Shown here one piece after another: positions 32,651-42,486 of a stretch of DNA of 64,000 nt (its first letter is position 1; every line of letters starts with the position of its first letter). Origin of the DNA: Prevotella sp. MA2016. Its GTDB lineage: Bacteria; Bacteroidota; Bacteroidia; Bacteroidales; Bacteroidaceae. The translations under genes and the position numbers were made by a program. Under the pieces are notes generated by a model. That model was not told the origin of the DNA, ran no database searches, and saw only the letters and a list, made by a program, of their open reading frames with translations. The DNA lies in contig NZ_KK211036.1 of NCBI RefSeq assembly GCF_000619825.1, positions 491,787 to 555,786 on the forward strand, in the 5' to 3' direction.

Positions 32651-34359
32651 CACACTTCCAGCATCATCTGGTCAACATCCATGCCAGGAGGTGTCATTGG
32701 CAGCACATTATCATCTTCAAGAATAGCGCACTCCAACAAGAAAGGTCCATCGGTAGTAAGCATCTTCTTCACGGCTGCAGCCAGATCTTTTCGATCGGTC
32801 ACTACCTGATAGTTGATGCCATATCCTTGAGCTATCAACTCATAATGAGGATTGAGCATCTTGGTGAACGACTTGCGGCGCATCCAGAACATATCCTGCC
32901 ACTGTCGCACGTTTCCAAGATAGTTATTATTCATAACAATCATCTTTACAGGCGACTGCTGCTCCATGATGGTACCAAGCTCCTGAATACACATCTGGAA
33001 ACCACCATCACCCATAAAGCAGCACACTGTGCGGTTTTTGTCAGCAAAGGTAGCTCCGATGGCAGCAGGCAGTCCATAGCCCATCGTACCCAAGCCACCG
33101 CTAGTACACAAACTGCGCTTATGGTGATACTTGAAGTAGCGCGTTGCAAACAACTGATTCTGACCAACATCCGTTACAAGAACTGTATCATCTGCCGACA
33201 GTTCGGCTACTGCATTCACCACCTCGCCCATTTTCAGCGGGCCCTCGGTTGGATGGATGGCTGGTTCAATCACTTTTTCACGCTCCTTAGCATCCAGTGC
33301 CTTAAAAGAGTCGCGCCATTCTTGATGATTATTAGCATTCAGCAAAGCCGTGATAGCGGGTAATGATTCCTTACAATCAGCCACCACTGCCACATCGGTC
33401 TTCACATTCTTGTCAATCTCACTGCGGTCGATATCCAGATGCACAATCTTCGCCTGCTTAGCATAGGTCTTCAGATTGCCTGTCACACGATCGCTGAAGC
33501 GCATGCCAATAGCTATCAGCACATCGCACTCCTGCTCTTTCAGGTTCACGGCATAGTTTCCATGCATACCCAGCATACCCACATTCAGTGGATGATTTGA
33601 TGGCAGTGCCGAAAGCCCCAGCATCGTTCGTCCGGCTGGGATATCTGCTTTTTCGAGAAACGCCTGCAGTTCGTTGTGCGCATTACCAAGCTCCACGCCC
33701 TGACCCACCAGTGCCAATGGTTTCTTGGCATTGTTAATCAGTTCAGCAGCCTGGCGCACAGCCTCATGATCCAACTTAGGATAAGGCACATACGAACGAA
33801 TGAAGTCGCACTTCATGGGTTGCCATTCTATCTCCTCTACCTGCGCGTTCTTGGTGAAGTCGAGCACCACAGGACCGGGGCGACCAGTACGAGCGATATA
33901 GAAAGCACGACTGACAGCCCATGCCACATCTTCAGCCCGACGAATCTGGTAGCTCCACTTTGAGATAGGCTGCGACACACCTACAAGGTCAACCTCCTGG
34001 AAGAAGTCGGTACCCAGTGCACCTGTTGGCACCTGTCCGGCTATCACCACGATAGGCGTAGAGTCCATCATGGCGTCAGCGATACCAGTCAACGTGTTCG
34101 TTACACCAGGTCCGCTGGTAACCAATACCACACCCACATCGCCACTCACGCGGGCATAGCCCTCAGCAGCATGGGTAGCGGCCTGTTCATGGCGCACTAA
34201 TATATGGTCGAAGCATTTCTTCTCGCCTCGCGTATAATCATAGAGTGCATCGTAAGTAGGCATGATCGAGCCGCCAGGATAACCAAAGATGGTTTTAACC
34301 CCCTCGGCCTTCAATGCCCTCATCAGCGCCTTTGCACCTGTTATTCTATTCTTCAACAT
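32650..34359 (-). CDS. ilvB: Acetolactate synthase, large catalytic subunit
   Basis: A thiamine-diphosphate enzyme condensing two pyruvates (or pyruvate and 2-oxobutyrate), the first common step of valine, leucine and isoleucine synthesis. Domains: N-terminal pyrimidine-binding part with the catalytic Glu in VRHEQAATHAAEGYARVSG (residues ~54-72), a central FAD-like domain and a C-terminal ThDP-binding domain with GDGGFQMCIQELGTIMEQQSPVKMIVMNNNYLG. About 569 residues is usual. The ATG at 34359 was chosen over a TTG one codon upstream. It follows ilvD through a repeat-built spacer and precedes ilvN. Confidence 0.96.
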   Translation of the reverse strand: MLKNRITGAKALMRALKAEGVKTIFGYPGGSIMPTYDALYDYTRGEKKCFDHILVRHEQAATHAAEGYARVSGDVGVVLVTSGPGVTNTLTGIADAMMDSTPIVVIAGQVPTGALGTDFFQEVDLVGVSQPISKWSYQIRRAEDVAWAVSRAFYIARTGRPGPVVLDFTKNAQVEEIEWQPMKCDFIRSYVPYPKLDHEAVRQAAELINNAKKPLALVGQGVELGNAHNELQAFLEKADIPAGRTMLGLSALPSNHPLNVGMLGMHGNYAVNLKEQECDVLIAIGMRFSDRVTGNLKTYAKQAKIVHLDIDRSEIDKNVKTDVAVVADCKESLPAITALLNANNHQEWRDSFKALDAKEREKVIEPAIHPTEGPLKMGEVVNAVAELSADDTVLVTDVGQNQLFATRYFKYHHKRSLCTSGGLGTMGYGLPAAIGATFADKNRTVCCFMGDGGFQMCIQELGTIMEQQSPVKMIVMNNNYLGNVRQWQDMFWMRRKSFTKMLNPHYELIAQGYGINYQVVTDRKDLAAAVKKMLTTDGPFLLECAILEDDNVLPMTPPGMDVDQMMLEV

Positions 34360-34387
34360 CAATTTTCAATTATCAATTGTCAATTAA
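34360..34387. repeat. Heptamer tandem repeat, ilvD-ilvB spacer
   Basis: CAATTTT, CAATTAT, CAATTGT, CAATTAA: four 7-mers running from just before the ilvB start into the ilvD stop codon (34384-34386). Confidence 0.85.
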
Positions 34388-36180
34388 TCAATGATTCTCA
34401 CTCCACCTTTATCAGCACTTGATACGCTCTGGGCGTATGCACGCAGTGCTTTGCTCACCGTGCGGTTGCGCTTCAGTGGCTGCTGTGGGCGTGCTGCCAG
34501 TTCCTCATCGCTCAGTTTCACGCTGATAGAACGATTTGGGATATCAATCACAATGATGTCGCCATCCTTCACCTTACCGATATTACCGCCATTGGCAGCC
34601 TCAGGCGAGATATGACCGATACTCAGTCCGCTGGTACCGCCAGAGAAACGTCCGTCGGTAATCAGCGCACACTCCTTACCCAGGTGCATACTCTTGATAT
34701 ATGAGGTGGGATACAACATCTCCTGCATACCAGGACCGCCCTTAGGACCTTCGTGGGTAATCACCACGCAGTCGCCACTCTTCACTTTTCCGCCAAGGAT
34801 TCCCTCGCAGGCATCCTCCTGTGAGTCGAACACCACAGCAGGACCTTCGAAGTGCCACAGGCTCTCGTCAACGCCGGCAGTCTTTACCACGCAACCGTCC
34901 TGAGCGATATTACCAAACAATACAGCCAGTCCGCCATCTTTGGTATAAGCATGCTCCAAGTCGCGAATACAACCATTGGCACGATCGGTGTCAAGCGTGT
35001 CCCACTTCTCGCTCTGCGATCCCATCTTGGTAGAGAAGCGGTTGCCAGGAGCGGTGTAATAAATCTCTGTACACTGTAAACTGTCAACTGTTATATCATA
35101 TTTCTTCATGGCCTCGGCCAGTGTCAGTCCATCCACACGTGGTGCACTGCCGTCAATCAGGCCACCCTTATTCAGTTCGTTCAAGATGCCCAAGATACCG
35201 CCTGCGCGACCGCACTCCTGTACTGAATACTTTTGGGTGTTAGGAGCCAGTTTGCAGAGACAAGGCACCTTGCGACTCAGTGCGTCGATATCCTTCATCG
35301 TGAAGTCGGCACCCGCCTCCTGAGCCACAGCCAGTAAGTGCAGCACCGTGTTGGTACTTCCACCCATAGCGATATCCAGCGCCATTGCATTCAGAAAGGC
35401 CTTTCGGGTAGCGATGTTGCGTGGCAATACGCTCTCGTCGCCATTCTCGTAGTAGGCAAAAGCGTTCTTCACCACCTGACGGGCAGCCCTCTTAAACAGT
35501 TCGATGCGCTCAGTATGGGTTGCCAGAATAGTACCATTACCAGGCAGAGAGAGTCCGATAGCCTCAGTGAGCGAGTTCATCGAGTTGGCAGTAAACATGC
35601 CCGAGCAACTACCGCAACCAGGACAGGCACACTGTTCTATCTCCTTGATTTCCTCATCGGTCACACTGGGGTCGGCACCTTTCACCATCGCCGTAATCAG
35701 GTCGGCATTCTCGCCACGCCATTTTCCAGCCTCCATTGGTCCGCCGCTACAGAACACCGTTGGTATGTTGAGTCGCATCGAAGCCATCAGCATGCCTGGG
35801 GTCACCTTATCGCAGTTAGAGATGCAAATCATAGCATCAGCCTTGTGGGCATTCACCATATATTCTACCGAGTCGGCAATGATATCACGGCTAGGCAGAC
35901 TATAGAGCATGCCATCATGGCCCATTGCAATACCGTCGTCGATGGCAATGGTATTGAATTCGGCAGCATAGCAGCCCATCTTCTCTATCTCTTCGCGAAC
36001 TATCTGACCGATTTCGTGAAGATGTGTATGACCAGGCACAAACTGAGTAAACGAGTTGACGATAGCAATAATAGGTTTACCAAACTGCTCGTGTTTCATA
36101 CCTGTTGCCACCCACAGAGCGCGGGCGCCAGCCATTCTTCTTCCTTCCGTGCAGACAGCACTTCTCAATGGATGTTGCAT
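34384..36180 (-). CDS. ilvD: Dihydroxy-acid dehydratase
   Basis: Fe-S dehydratase making 2-oxoisovalerate and 2-oxo-3-methylvalerate in branched-chain amino acid synthesis. At 598 residues it is close to the usual length. Cluster-binding cysteines lie in [13 protein letters not shown] (residues ~118-130) and [18 protein letters not shown] (~188-205). The C-terminal domain ends with typical [17 protein letters not shown] and RPQQPL motifs. Near residues 361-372 the coding DNA contains a short heptamer run (35071-35091). It is the first gene of ilvD-ilvB-ilvN-thioesterase; a weak minus-strand -7-like box is at 36214-36221. Confidence 0.96.
   Translation of the reverse strand: MQHPLRSAVCTEGRRMAGARALWVATGMKHEQFGKPIIAIVNSFTQFVPGHTHLHEIGQIVREEIEKMGCYAAEFNTIAIDDGIAMGHDGMLYSLPSRDIIADSVEYMVNAHKADAMICISNCDKVTPGMLMASMRLNIPTVFCSGGPMEAGKWRGENADLITAMVKGADPSVTDEEIKEIEQCACPGCGSCSGMFTANSMNSLTEAIGLSLPGNGTILATHTERIELFKRAARQVVKNAFAYYENGDESVLPRNIATRKAFLNAMALDIAMGGSTNTVLHLLAVAQEAGADFTMKDIDALSRKVPCLCKLAPNTQKYSVQECGRAGGILGILNELNKGGLIDGSAPRVDGLTLAEAMKKYDITVDSLQCTEIYYTAPGNRFSTKMGSQSEKWDTLDTDRANGCIRDLEHAYTKDGGLAVLFGNIAQDGCVVKTAGVDESLWHFEGPAVVFDSQEDACEGILGGKVKSGDCVVITHEGPKGGPGMQEMLYPTSYIKSMHLGKECALITDGRFSGGTSGLSIGHISPEAANGGNIGKVKDGDIIVIDIPNRSISVKLSDEELAARPQQPLKRNRTVSKALRAYAQSVSSADKGGVRIID
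35071..35091. repeat. Heptamer run inside ilvD
   Basis: ACACTGT, AAACTGT, CAACTGT: three 7-mers (21 bp, 7 codons) preceded by a partial copy CTCTGT, inside the ilvD reading frame. Confidence 0.6.
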
Positions 36181-36264
36181 ATGTCAATCAATTTAAATTA
36201 CTAAATTTGACCGCAAAATTACAAATAAACTATCAAATAGCCAACTATTTCGGAAAATTATTAG

Positions 36265-36272
36265 TAAATTTG
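36265..36272 (+). promoter_or_regulatory. -7 box of GH2 gene
   Basis: TAAATTTG, 33 bp before the ATG at 36306; no clear -33 box. Confidence 0.45.
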
Positions 36273-36305
36273 CAGCAAAATAATGACGACTAATAACAAC
36301 TTGTA

Positions 36306-38756
36306 ATGAAAAAGGAACTTTTAATTTGTCTATTGTCTGCCCCCCTATCGGTAGTGGCGCAACAACATCAAGAAACTACTTTGAGCGATAATTGGCTCTT
36401 TTCTCAGAACAAAACGGAATGGAAAAACGTGCGTGTACCACATGATTGGGCCATCGCGGGTCCGTTCGACAAAAAATGGGATATGCAGACGGTGGCCATT
36501 GAGCAGAACGGCGAAAAAGAGCCTACCGAGAAGACTGGTCGTTCAGGCGCACTGCCTTGGATTGGTGAGGGGCATTATAAGCGCACCATCACGATTCCGA
36601 AAGACTGCAAACATGCCGAACTTATTTTTGATGGCGCTATGGCCGAGCCTACCGTCTATCTGAATGGTCAGAAGGCAGGTTACTGGGCTTACGGCTACAA
36701 CACATTCCGTGTGGATATCACGCCATATATGAAGAAAGGTGAGAATCTGTTGGAGGTAGATCTGCAGAACGTGGAAGAGAGCAGTCGCTGGTATCCTGGT
36801 GCAGGCATCTATCGCCCTGTTAAGTTGATCACCTCTGGAAAGTCGTGGATTGACCCATGGAAGACCTATATCCATACCCGCGAGCTGCAGTCTGACAAGG
36901 CCATCGTTGACATCACGGTAGGCGCTGGCAGTCAGTTGCAGAAGAGTCAGTCGTTTGCTGTTGAGGTTTGCGATGCTTCAGGCCAGGTCATTGCGCGTAG
37001 CACCGCCAGCAGCATCAACCAGGCCGGCGAAGCCAATGTCACGGTCACAGTGAATCAGCCACAGTTGTGGAGTCCTGAGACACCTTATTTATATAGTGCC
37101 CGCATCCAGTTCCTGCAGAAGGGCAAGGTGGTAGATGCCGCCACTCAGAAGTTTGGCATCCGCACCATCAAATGCTCGAAGGACGGCGGATTCCAGCTCA
37201 ACGGCATCTCACGCAAGATCAAGGGTGTATGTCTGCATCACGACTTAGGTCCGTTAGGTGCAGCCATCAACAAGAGCGCTCTGATTCGTCAGATCAAGAC
37301 GATGAAAGAGATGGGCTGCGATGCCATCCGCACCAGTCATAATATGCCCAGTCAGATGCAGATGGACATCTGCGACTCGTTGGGTATGATGGTGATGGCC
37401 GAGAGCTTTGATATGTGGGAATATCCTAAGTGCAAGAATGGCTATGCCCGCTTCTTCGCTGAGTGGTGGGAGAAGGACATCACCAACCTGGTGCTTGCCA
37501 ACCGCAATCATCCCAGCATCATCATGTGGAGTATCGGTAATGAGATTCCTGAACAAGGCAATAAAGAGAAGGGCCCTGCCATGTCGAAAGCGCTGCAGGA
37601 TCTGTGTCATCACCTCGACCCGTCACGCCCTGTCACTCAAGGTATGGACCGTGTTGATGAGGCAGTTAACTACGGCTTTGCGTCTGTGATGGATGTACCT
37701 GGTTACAACTACCGTCTGCCCAAGTACAAGCTCTACTACGACAAACTGCCTCAGGGATTCCTGTTGGGTTCCGAGACAGCCTCTACCGTGAGCAGTCGCG
37801 GCGTCTATAAATTCCCTGTCGAGGTAAAGGACAATTCGCAGTATGCTTCATGGTCGCCAGGCTATGTCCCTGGTGCCGTTTTGAAGGAAGATGGTCAGTG
37901 TTCTTCTTATGATGTAGAGCACTGTTCGTGGAGCAATCTACCCGACGACGACTGGGTGATGCAGGACGATCTGCCTTGGGTCATCGGTGAGTTTGTATGG
38001 ACAGGCTACGACTATCTGGGCGAGCCCACTCCTTACGATGAGTATTGGCCTTCGCGCAGCAGCTATTTCGGCATCTGCGATCTGGCCGGTCTGCCCAAGG
38101 ATCGTTATTATCTGTACCGTTCAAGATGGAACAAGCAGCAGCACACCATCCATCTGCTGCCTCACTGGAGTTTTGGTTTCGAGCGTGTGGGTAAGGTAAC
38201 ACCCGTGTATTGTTATACCGACTATCCCTCAGGCGAGCTGTTTATCAACGGCAAGAGTCAGGGTCGCGTCACCAAGAACCCAGCAGAGCGCCTGGACCGT
38301 TATCGTCTGCGCTGGAACAACACCGTCTATGAGCCAGGCGAGGTAAAGGTAGTGGTTTATGATGCTGCAGGCAACAAAGCCGGTGAACAGACCATCCGTA
38401 CTGCCGGCAACCCAAGTCAGCTGTCACTCAGTCCTTGGACAGCCAGTGGCAACGGTCTTAAAGCCACAGGTGATGATCTGGCCTTTGTCACCGTATCGCT
38501 GACAGATGCCGCTGGTGTGATGCTCCCTGAGGCAGATGACCAGTTAACCTTCGAGGTGAGTGGTGCCGGCTCGTTCGAGGCTGTCTGCAATGGTGATGCC
38601 ACCAGCTTAGAGCCCTTCAAGCAGCCCACTATGAAGCTCTTCAAGGGTCAGTTGGTTGTCATCGTTCGCGGCGCCAATCAGCCTGGTGTAGCCAAGCTCA
38701 CCGTCACCGATGAGAGTCGCAACCTCAGTAAGACTATTGAGATAAAAGTAGGATAA
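36306..38756 (+). CDS. Glycoside hydrolase family 2 protein (beta-galactosidase-like)
   Basis: An 816-residue exported glycosidase with signal peptide MKKELLICLLSAPLSVVAQ. Order: sugar-binding jelly roll (~25-175; WKNVRVPHDWAI, YLNGQKAGYWAYGYNTF), Ig-like domain (~190-290), TIM barrel (~295-610) and C-terminal Ig-like/DUF4982-type domains. The acid/base is E413 in WSIGNE; the nucleophile is probably E490 in LLGSETAS. Likely a retaining exo-glycosidase in the periplasm acting on beta-galactosides or related plant or host glycans; the exact sugar is not readable. No SusC/SusD pair is adjacent. Its 3' end overlaps the convergent cbiB by 23 bp. Confidence 0.9.
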   Translation: MKKELLICLLSAPLSVVAQQHQETTLSDNWLFSQNKTEWKNVRVPHDWAIAGPFDKKWDMQTVAIEQNGEKEPTEKTGRSGALPWIGEGHYKRTITIPKDCKHAELIFDGAMAEPTVYLNGQKAGYWAYGYNTFRVDITPYMKKGENLLEVDLQNVEESSRWYPGAGIYRPVKLITSGKSWIDPWKTYIHTRELQSDKAIVDITVGAGSQLQKSQSFAVEVCDASGQVIARSTASSINQAGEANVTVTVNQPQLWSPETPYLYSARIQFLQKGKVVDAATQKFGIRTIKCSKDGGFQLNGISRKIKGVCLHHDLGPLGAAINKSALIRQIKTMKEMGCDAIRTSHNMPSQMQMDICDSLGMMVMAESFDMWEYPKCKNGYARFFAEWWEKDITNLVLANRNHPSIIMWSIGNEIPEQGNKEKGPAMSKALQDLCHHLDPSRPVTQGMDRVDEAVNYGFASVMDVPGYNYRLPKYKLYYDKLPQGFLLGSETASTVSSRGVYKFPVEVKDNSQYASWSPGYVPGAVLKEDGQCSSYDVEHCSWSNLPDDDWVMQDDLPWVIGEFVWTGYDYLGEPTPYDEYWPSRSSYFGICDLAGLPKDRYYLYRSRWNKQQHTIHLLPHWSFGFERVGKVTPVYCYTDYPSGELFINGKSQGRVTKNPAERLDRYRLRWNNTVYEPGEVKVVVYDAAGNKAGEQTIRTAGNPSQLSLSPWTASGNGLKATGDDLAFVTVSLTDAAGVMLPEADDQLTFEVSGAGSFEAVCNGDATSLEPFKQPTMKLFKGQLVVIVRGANQPGVAKLTVTDESRNLSKTIEIKVG

Positions 38757-39669
38757 GCGTGCTTACTGTCAGCACGATGACTACCATCATGATTTCAGCT
38801 GTCCGATTCACGCGGACAGCTGTTTTCATATCTGCCGTCGTCAGTTCTCTGTCGTTGTCACCAATATAAGGCTTATCAAACACCTCACCGAAATACTTAT
38901 GCGGCCCACCGAACCTACAGTTCAGAATACCCGCCAGAGCTGCCTCGGGATAGCCACTATTAGGTGAAGCGTGATGTCGTCCATATTTATGGACGAAATG
39001 GGTAATGGGTAATTTGATGTAAGGCAGGATCATCAGCAGGGCTGTAAGGCGGGCGGGGATATAGTTGGCCACATCGTCGATACGCGCTGCCCAGCAGCCA
39101 AACTGCAGATAGCGCTCTGTGTGATAGCCAATCATCGAGTCGAGTGTGTTCACCATCTTATAGGCCAGCATGCCGGGGGTACCCAATAGCAGCAACCAGA
39201 ACAGGGGTGCTATCACACCGTCGCTCAGGTTTTCCGCCAATGTTTCCAAGGCTGCTGTGCGCACCTCTTGTGCCGACAGTTCTGAGGTGTCGCGGCCAAC
39301 GATACGAGCCACCTGCACCCTACCCTCGTCCAATGAGCGGTCTAATGCCAGAAACACCTGTCGCACCTCACGGATAAGCGTGGTGCCTGCTAAGCAATAG
39401 AATATGATGAGGACATCGAAGATAACTGAGAACTGAGAACTGAGAAGTGAGAGGTATGAATGGATTCCCCATGCAAGAGCGAAGACACCGACTATCAGGG
39501 ATACGGCCAATAGGGCGCCTTTCAGTTGGCGGTGGGTGCCGCGATTCAGATGCTTCTCACCAAAGGCAATCATCCGTCCAAACCACACGATGGGATGCGG
39601 CAACCTCACTGGGTCGCCGAATATCAAATCGAGTAGCCAACCTATCAATAATGCTATCGGATTAATCAT
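38734..39669 (-). CDS. cbiB: Adenosylcobinamide-phosphate synthase
   Basis: A 311-residue inner-membrane protein that attaches aminopropanol (or its phosphate) to adenosylcobyric acid. N-terminal LIGWLLDLIFGDPVRLPHPIVWFGRMIAFGEKHLN is the CbiB/CobD signature. Further motifs are LAENLSDGVIAPLFWLLLLG, YKMVNTLDSMIGYHTERYLQFGCWAARIDDVANYIPARLTA and the C-terminal SPNSGYPEAALAGILNCRFGG. About residues 72-81 are encoded by a heptamer repeat (39424-39451). It is the last gene of the riboswitch-headed leftward operon and overlaps cbiP by 8 bp. Confidence 0.95.
   Translation of the reverse strand: MINPIALLIGWLLDLIFGDPVRLPHPIVWFGRMIAFGEKHLNRGTHRQLKGALLAVSLIVGVFALAWGIHSYLSLLSSQFSVIFDVLIIFYCLAGTTLIREVRQVFLALDRSLDEGRVQVARIVGRDTSELSAQEVRTAALETLAENLSDGVIAPLFWLLLLGTPGMLAYKMVNTLDSMIGYHTERYLQFGCWAARIDDVANYIPARLTALLMILPYIKLPITHFVHKYGRHHASPNSGYPEAALAGILNCRFGGPHKYFGEVFDKPYIGDNDRELTTADMKTAVRVNRTAEIMMVVIVLTVSTLILLLSQ
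39424..39451. repeat. Heptamer run inside cbiB
   Basis: AACTGAG, AACTGAG, AACTGAG, AAGTGAG: four 7-mers encoding about ten residues of a hydrophobic segment near residues 72-81 of CbiB. Confidence 0.8.
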
Positions 39670-41083
39670 GACTCATTATCTCATAAATACGCTGTATATC
39701 AACATGCTGGCGCACGTGGGCTGCCAACTTATTATACTGCTCGTTCTTAAAAGAATCGGCATCCTGCGCTGTGACAGTCTGCTTAGTACCCAACAGATAG
39801 TCGATAACCGACTGATTGTCGAGGAAACCGTGAATATATGTACCAATACAATTATCCGTCTGCATGATCATCTCATCGGTATCACTCACGCCCTGATGAA
39901 TCTCGTAACCCTGACAGGTCTGACCATTAAACTGGAAACTCACCTGACGGGTGGTCTTCTCTGCGCTCATGGTGGTGTGGATGGGCAGCAGTCCAAGACC
40001 AGGCAGACTGGCTATCGAACCTTCCACACCATCAGGATCATCCACCGAAAGTCCCAGCATCTGATAACCACCACAGATACCTATCACCATCTTACCATCG
40101 CGATGGGCGCGCATGATAGTCTGTGCACAACCGTTCCGACGCAACTCCAACAGGTCGTCGAGGGTTGATTTCGTGCCAGGCAGAATGATAATATCAGCCT
40201 GCTCCAGATCCGAGATATTATTGGTATAAAACAGGTTCACACGCGGATGACGCTCCAGGGTGTCGAAATCGGTATAATTGGAGATATGTCGCAACAGCAC
40301 CACTGCCACGTTCACCTTACCAGCTATCAACTGCCGGCGCTTCTGCTCCAGCGCCACCGAATCCTCCTCGTCGATATAGATATCCTTATAGTATGGCACC
40401 ACGCCTAACACAGGTACTCCACACAGATCCTCGAGCATCCGTCGCCCCTCGTCGAAAAGACGCATATCACCACGAAACTTATTGATGATAATACCCTTGA
40501 TGAGTTTTCTATCCTCAGGTGTCTGCAGCGCAATACTGCCATAGACCGATGCAAACACGCCACCTCTATCAATGTCACCCACCAGTATCACATCCGCCTG
40601 CGCATGGCGTGCCATCGGCAGATTCACCAAGTCGGTTGCACGCAAATTGATTTCCGAGATACTGCCAGCGCCCTCCATCACGATGGGATTATAGCGAGCC
40701 GCCAAGCGATCGAAGGCTCCGCATACTTCCTGTCGGTAATCGATATCGGAACAGCCCCGCCGCCAGTAGTCGTAGACATGCTTGTTGCCCAATGGCTTGC
40801 CATGCAGCACCACTTGCGACGTATGGTCAGAACTGGGTTTAAGAAGTAGCGGATTCATATCCGTCTCACAAGGGATGCCAGCCGCCTCGGCCTGTACAGC
40901 CTGTGCACGCCCTATCTCGAAACCGTCGGGTGTGGCATAAGAGTTAAGCGCCATATTCTGTGCTTTAAAAGGCGCTGGCGCATATCCATCCTGACGGAAG
41001 ATGCGACAGAAGGCTGCAGCTAGGATGCTCTTACCCACATCACTGCCTGTACCAACGAACATCAGGGGGTGTAACTTCTTCAT
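39662..41083 (-). CDS. cbiP: Cobyric acid synthase
   Basis: A 473-residue glutamine-dependent amidase that adds four amide groups to adenosylcobyrinic acid a,c-diamide. The N-terminal P-loop ATPase-like domain has MFVGTGSDVGKSILAAAFCR (residues ~8-27), PFKAQNMALNSYATPDGFEIGRAQAVQAEAA, and VEGAGSISEINLRATDLVN. The C-terminal class I glutamine amidotransferase domain has the nucleophile Cys in GICGGYQMLG and the His in GTYIHGFLDN. Named CbiP/CobQ. It overlaps cbiHC by 4 bp (ATGA) and cbiB by 8 bp, so translation is coupled across the three genes. Confidence 0.96.
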   Translation of the reverse strand: MKKLHPLMFVGTGSDVGKSILAAAFCRIFRQDGYAPAPFKAQNMALNSYATPDGFEIGRAQAVQAEAAGIPCETDMNPLLLKPSSDHTSQVVLHGKPLGNKHVYDYWRRGCSDIDYRQEVCGAFDRLAARYNPIVMEGAGSISEINLRATDLVNLPMARHAQADVILVGDIDRGGVFASVYGSIALQTPEDRKLIKGIIINKFRGDMRLFDEGRRMLEDLCGVPVLGVVPYYKDIYIDEEDSVALEQKRRQLIAGKVNVAVVLLRHISNYTDFDTLERHPRVNLFYTNNISDLEQADIIILPGTKSTLDDLLELRRNGCAQTIMRAHRDGKMVIGICGGYQMLGLSVDDPDGVEGSIASLPGLGLLPIHTTMSAEKTTRQVSFQFNGQTCQGYEIHQGVSDTDEMIMQTDNCIGTYIHGFLDNQSVIDYLLGTKQTVTAQDADSFKNEQYNKLAAHVRQHVDIQRIYEIMSHD

Positions 41084-42480
41084 AAGTCGCGACCAGGTTT
41101 TAGTTGTGCAGCATCATCAAAAGTCAGAATCGCATTACAGAGTGTCGCAGCCAGATTGCTACCGCCTTTACGTCCTTCCACTATCAGTTTGGGAATATCG
41201 CGGAAAGGTTTCACCATGTGTTTCGACTCGCACACATGCACAAACCCCACAGGTGCCGCGATGATACCGGCTGGATGCGCTTTGCCTTTGCGCACCAGTT
41301 CACACAGTTCCATAAGTGCTGTTGGTGCATTGCCAAAAGCAAACAGTGCATCAGGATGCTCCTCCACAGCCAGACGGATGCCAGCCTGCGTACGCGTGAT
41401 CCCCAAGCGCTCAGCCATCTCAGTGGCACGTGGGTCTGAGAGATAACATTTCACCTCAAGCCCCAGTCGCTCTACCGCCCCCTTGCGGATACCACTGGTC
41501 ACCATCGTCACATCGCTGATGATCGTCTTCAGTGTGCCATCCTTCACCTTCTGATAGAGCGTTTCTACAGCCCCTTCGTCAGAATACAGGATATTCTCCA
41601 TATCAAAGTCGGCTGTAGTATGGATGGCATGCAGCAGTGCCCATTTATGGTCGAGCGGATAGTCCTGTCGTTTCAGTTCCTTTGCGATGGTGCGGAATGA
41701 GGTTATCATGATGTTCTGCCCCACTTTCTCGCCTTCAGCCACCACCTCACGGTAATAACCGCGTGGCGTAATCAGTCGGCCGTCAGCGATATAGGACTGG
41801 GAATTACCGATGATGATGACGGTAAACATATCCACATCCTCAGGGTCGAAAGCGCCGAGAGTCGTCAACTTCACCACCTCGTCGTCGCGACCCGCCTGGC
41901 GCACATAGCCCACAGGTGTTTCAGCCGAACGATGCTGCAGGAATATCTCTTGCAAGCGATACAGCTGCCAGTAGCGCCCATGCGATTTGGGATTATAGAC
42001 CGCCGTCACGAAGTCACCCATCGCAGCCGCCACTATGCGACGTTCTATCACCTCCCAAGGCGTCATCAGGTCGCTCATCGAGATGATACACATATCATGC
42101 CCGATAGGCGCACCCAACAGTGAGGCAGCCTTCTGGAAGGCGGATATGCCCGGCAGCGACACGATTTCGATATCCGAGCCACGTTCGCGGCGCATCTCAT
42201 AGATCAAGGGTGTCATACCGTAGATGCCAGCATCACCCGAAGATATCACCACCACCGTCTTATCCTGTTCGGCCAGTTCAAAAGCCTGTTCAGCGCGCTG
42301 GCGTTCTTTCTTCATACCCGTGTCGATACACTCACAGTCGGCCTTTACATAAGGCATGATAAACTGGAAGTAATACTGATAGCCCACTATCACGTCGGCC
42401 TGTCGCACTGCCTCGAGCACTGCAGGTGTGATGTCCTGCTGCGAACCAGGACCAATGCCAGCTACGATAATCTTTCCCAT
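41080..42480 (-). CDS. cbiHC: Fused precorrin-3B C17-methyltransferase (CbiH) and precorrin-8X methylmutase (CbiC)
   Basis: A 466-residue two-domain cobalamin enzyme. Residues ~1-242 are CbiH/CobJ, a SAM-dependent methyltransferase causing C17 methylation and ring contraction (IIVAGIGPGSQQDITPAVLEAVRQADVIVGY; VVVISSGDAGIYGM at 77-90; TAVYNPKS). Residues ~255-466 are CbiC/CobH, which moves the methyl from C11 to C12; the catalytic His is H287 in LLHAIHTTADFD, and SDVTMVTSGI and FGNAPTAL follow. The joined steps are not adjacent in the pathway, so fusion probably serves co-expression or channelling of unstable intermediates. Six bp after the receptor gene. Confidence 0.94.
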   Translation of the reverse strand: MGKIIVAGIGPGSQQDITPAVLEAVRQADVIVGYQYYFQFIMPYVKADCECIDTGMKKERQRAEQAFELAEQDKTVVVISSGDAGIYGMTPLIYEMRRERGSDIEIVSLPGISAFQKAASLLGAPIGHDMCIISMSDLMTPWEVIERRIVAAAMGDFVTAVYNPKSHGRYWQLYRLQEIFLQHRSAETPVGYVRQAGRDDEVVKLTTLGAFDPEDVDMFTVIIIGNSQSYIADGRLITPRGYYREVVAEGEKVGQNIMITSFRTIAKELKRQDYPLDHKWALLHAIHTTADFDMENILYSDEGAVETLYQKVKDGTLKTIISDVTMVTSGIRKGAVERLGLEVKCYLSDPRATEMAERLGITRTQAGIRLAVEEHPDALFAFGNAPTALMELCELVRKGKAHPAGIIAAPVGFVHVCESKHMVKPFRDIPKLIVEGRKGGSNLAATLCNAILTFDDAAQLKPGRDL

Positions 42481-42486
42481 ATCCTC

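Noticed and set aside
32616..34387. Possible CRISPR-like array because of short repeats
   Set aside because: Units are 7 bp and directly adjacent with no spacers, and there are no cas genes in the window.
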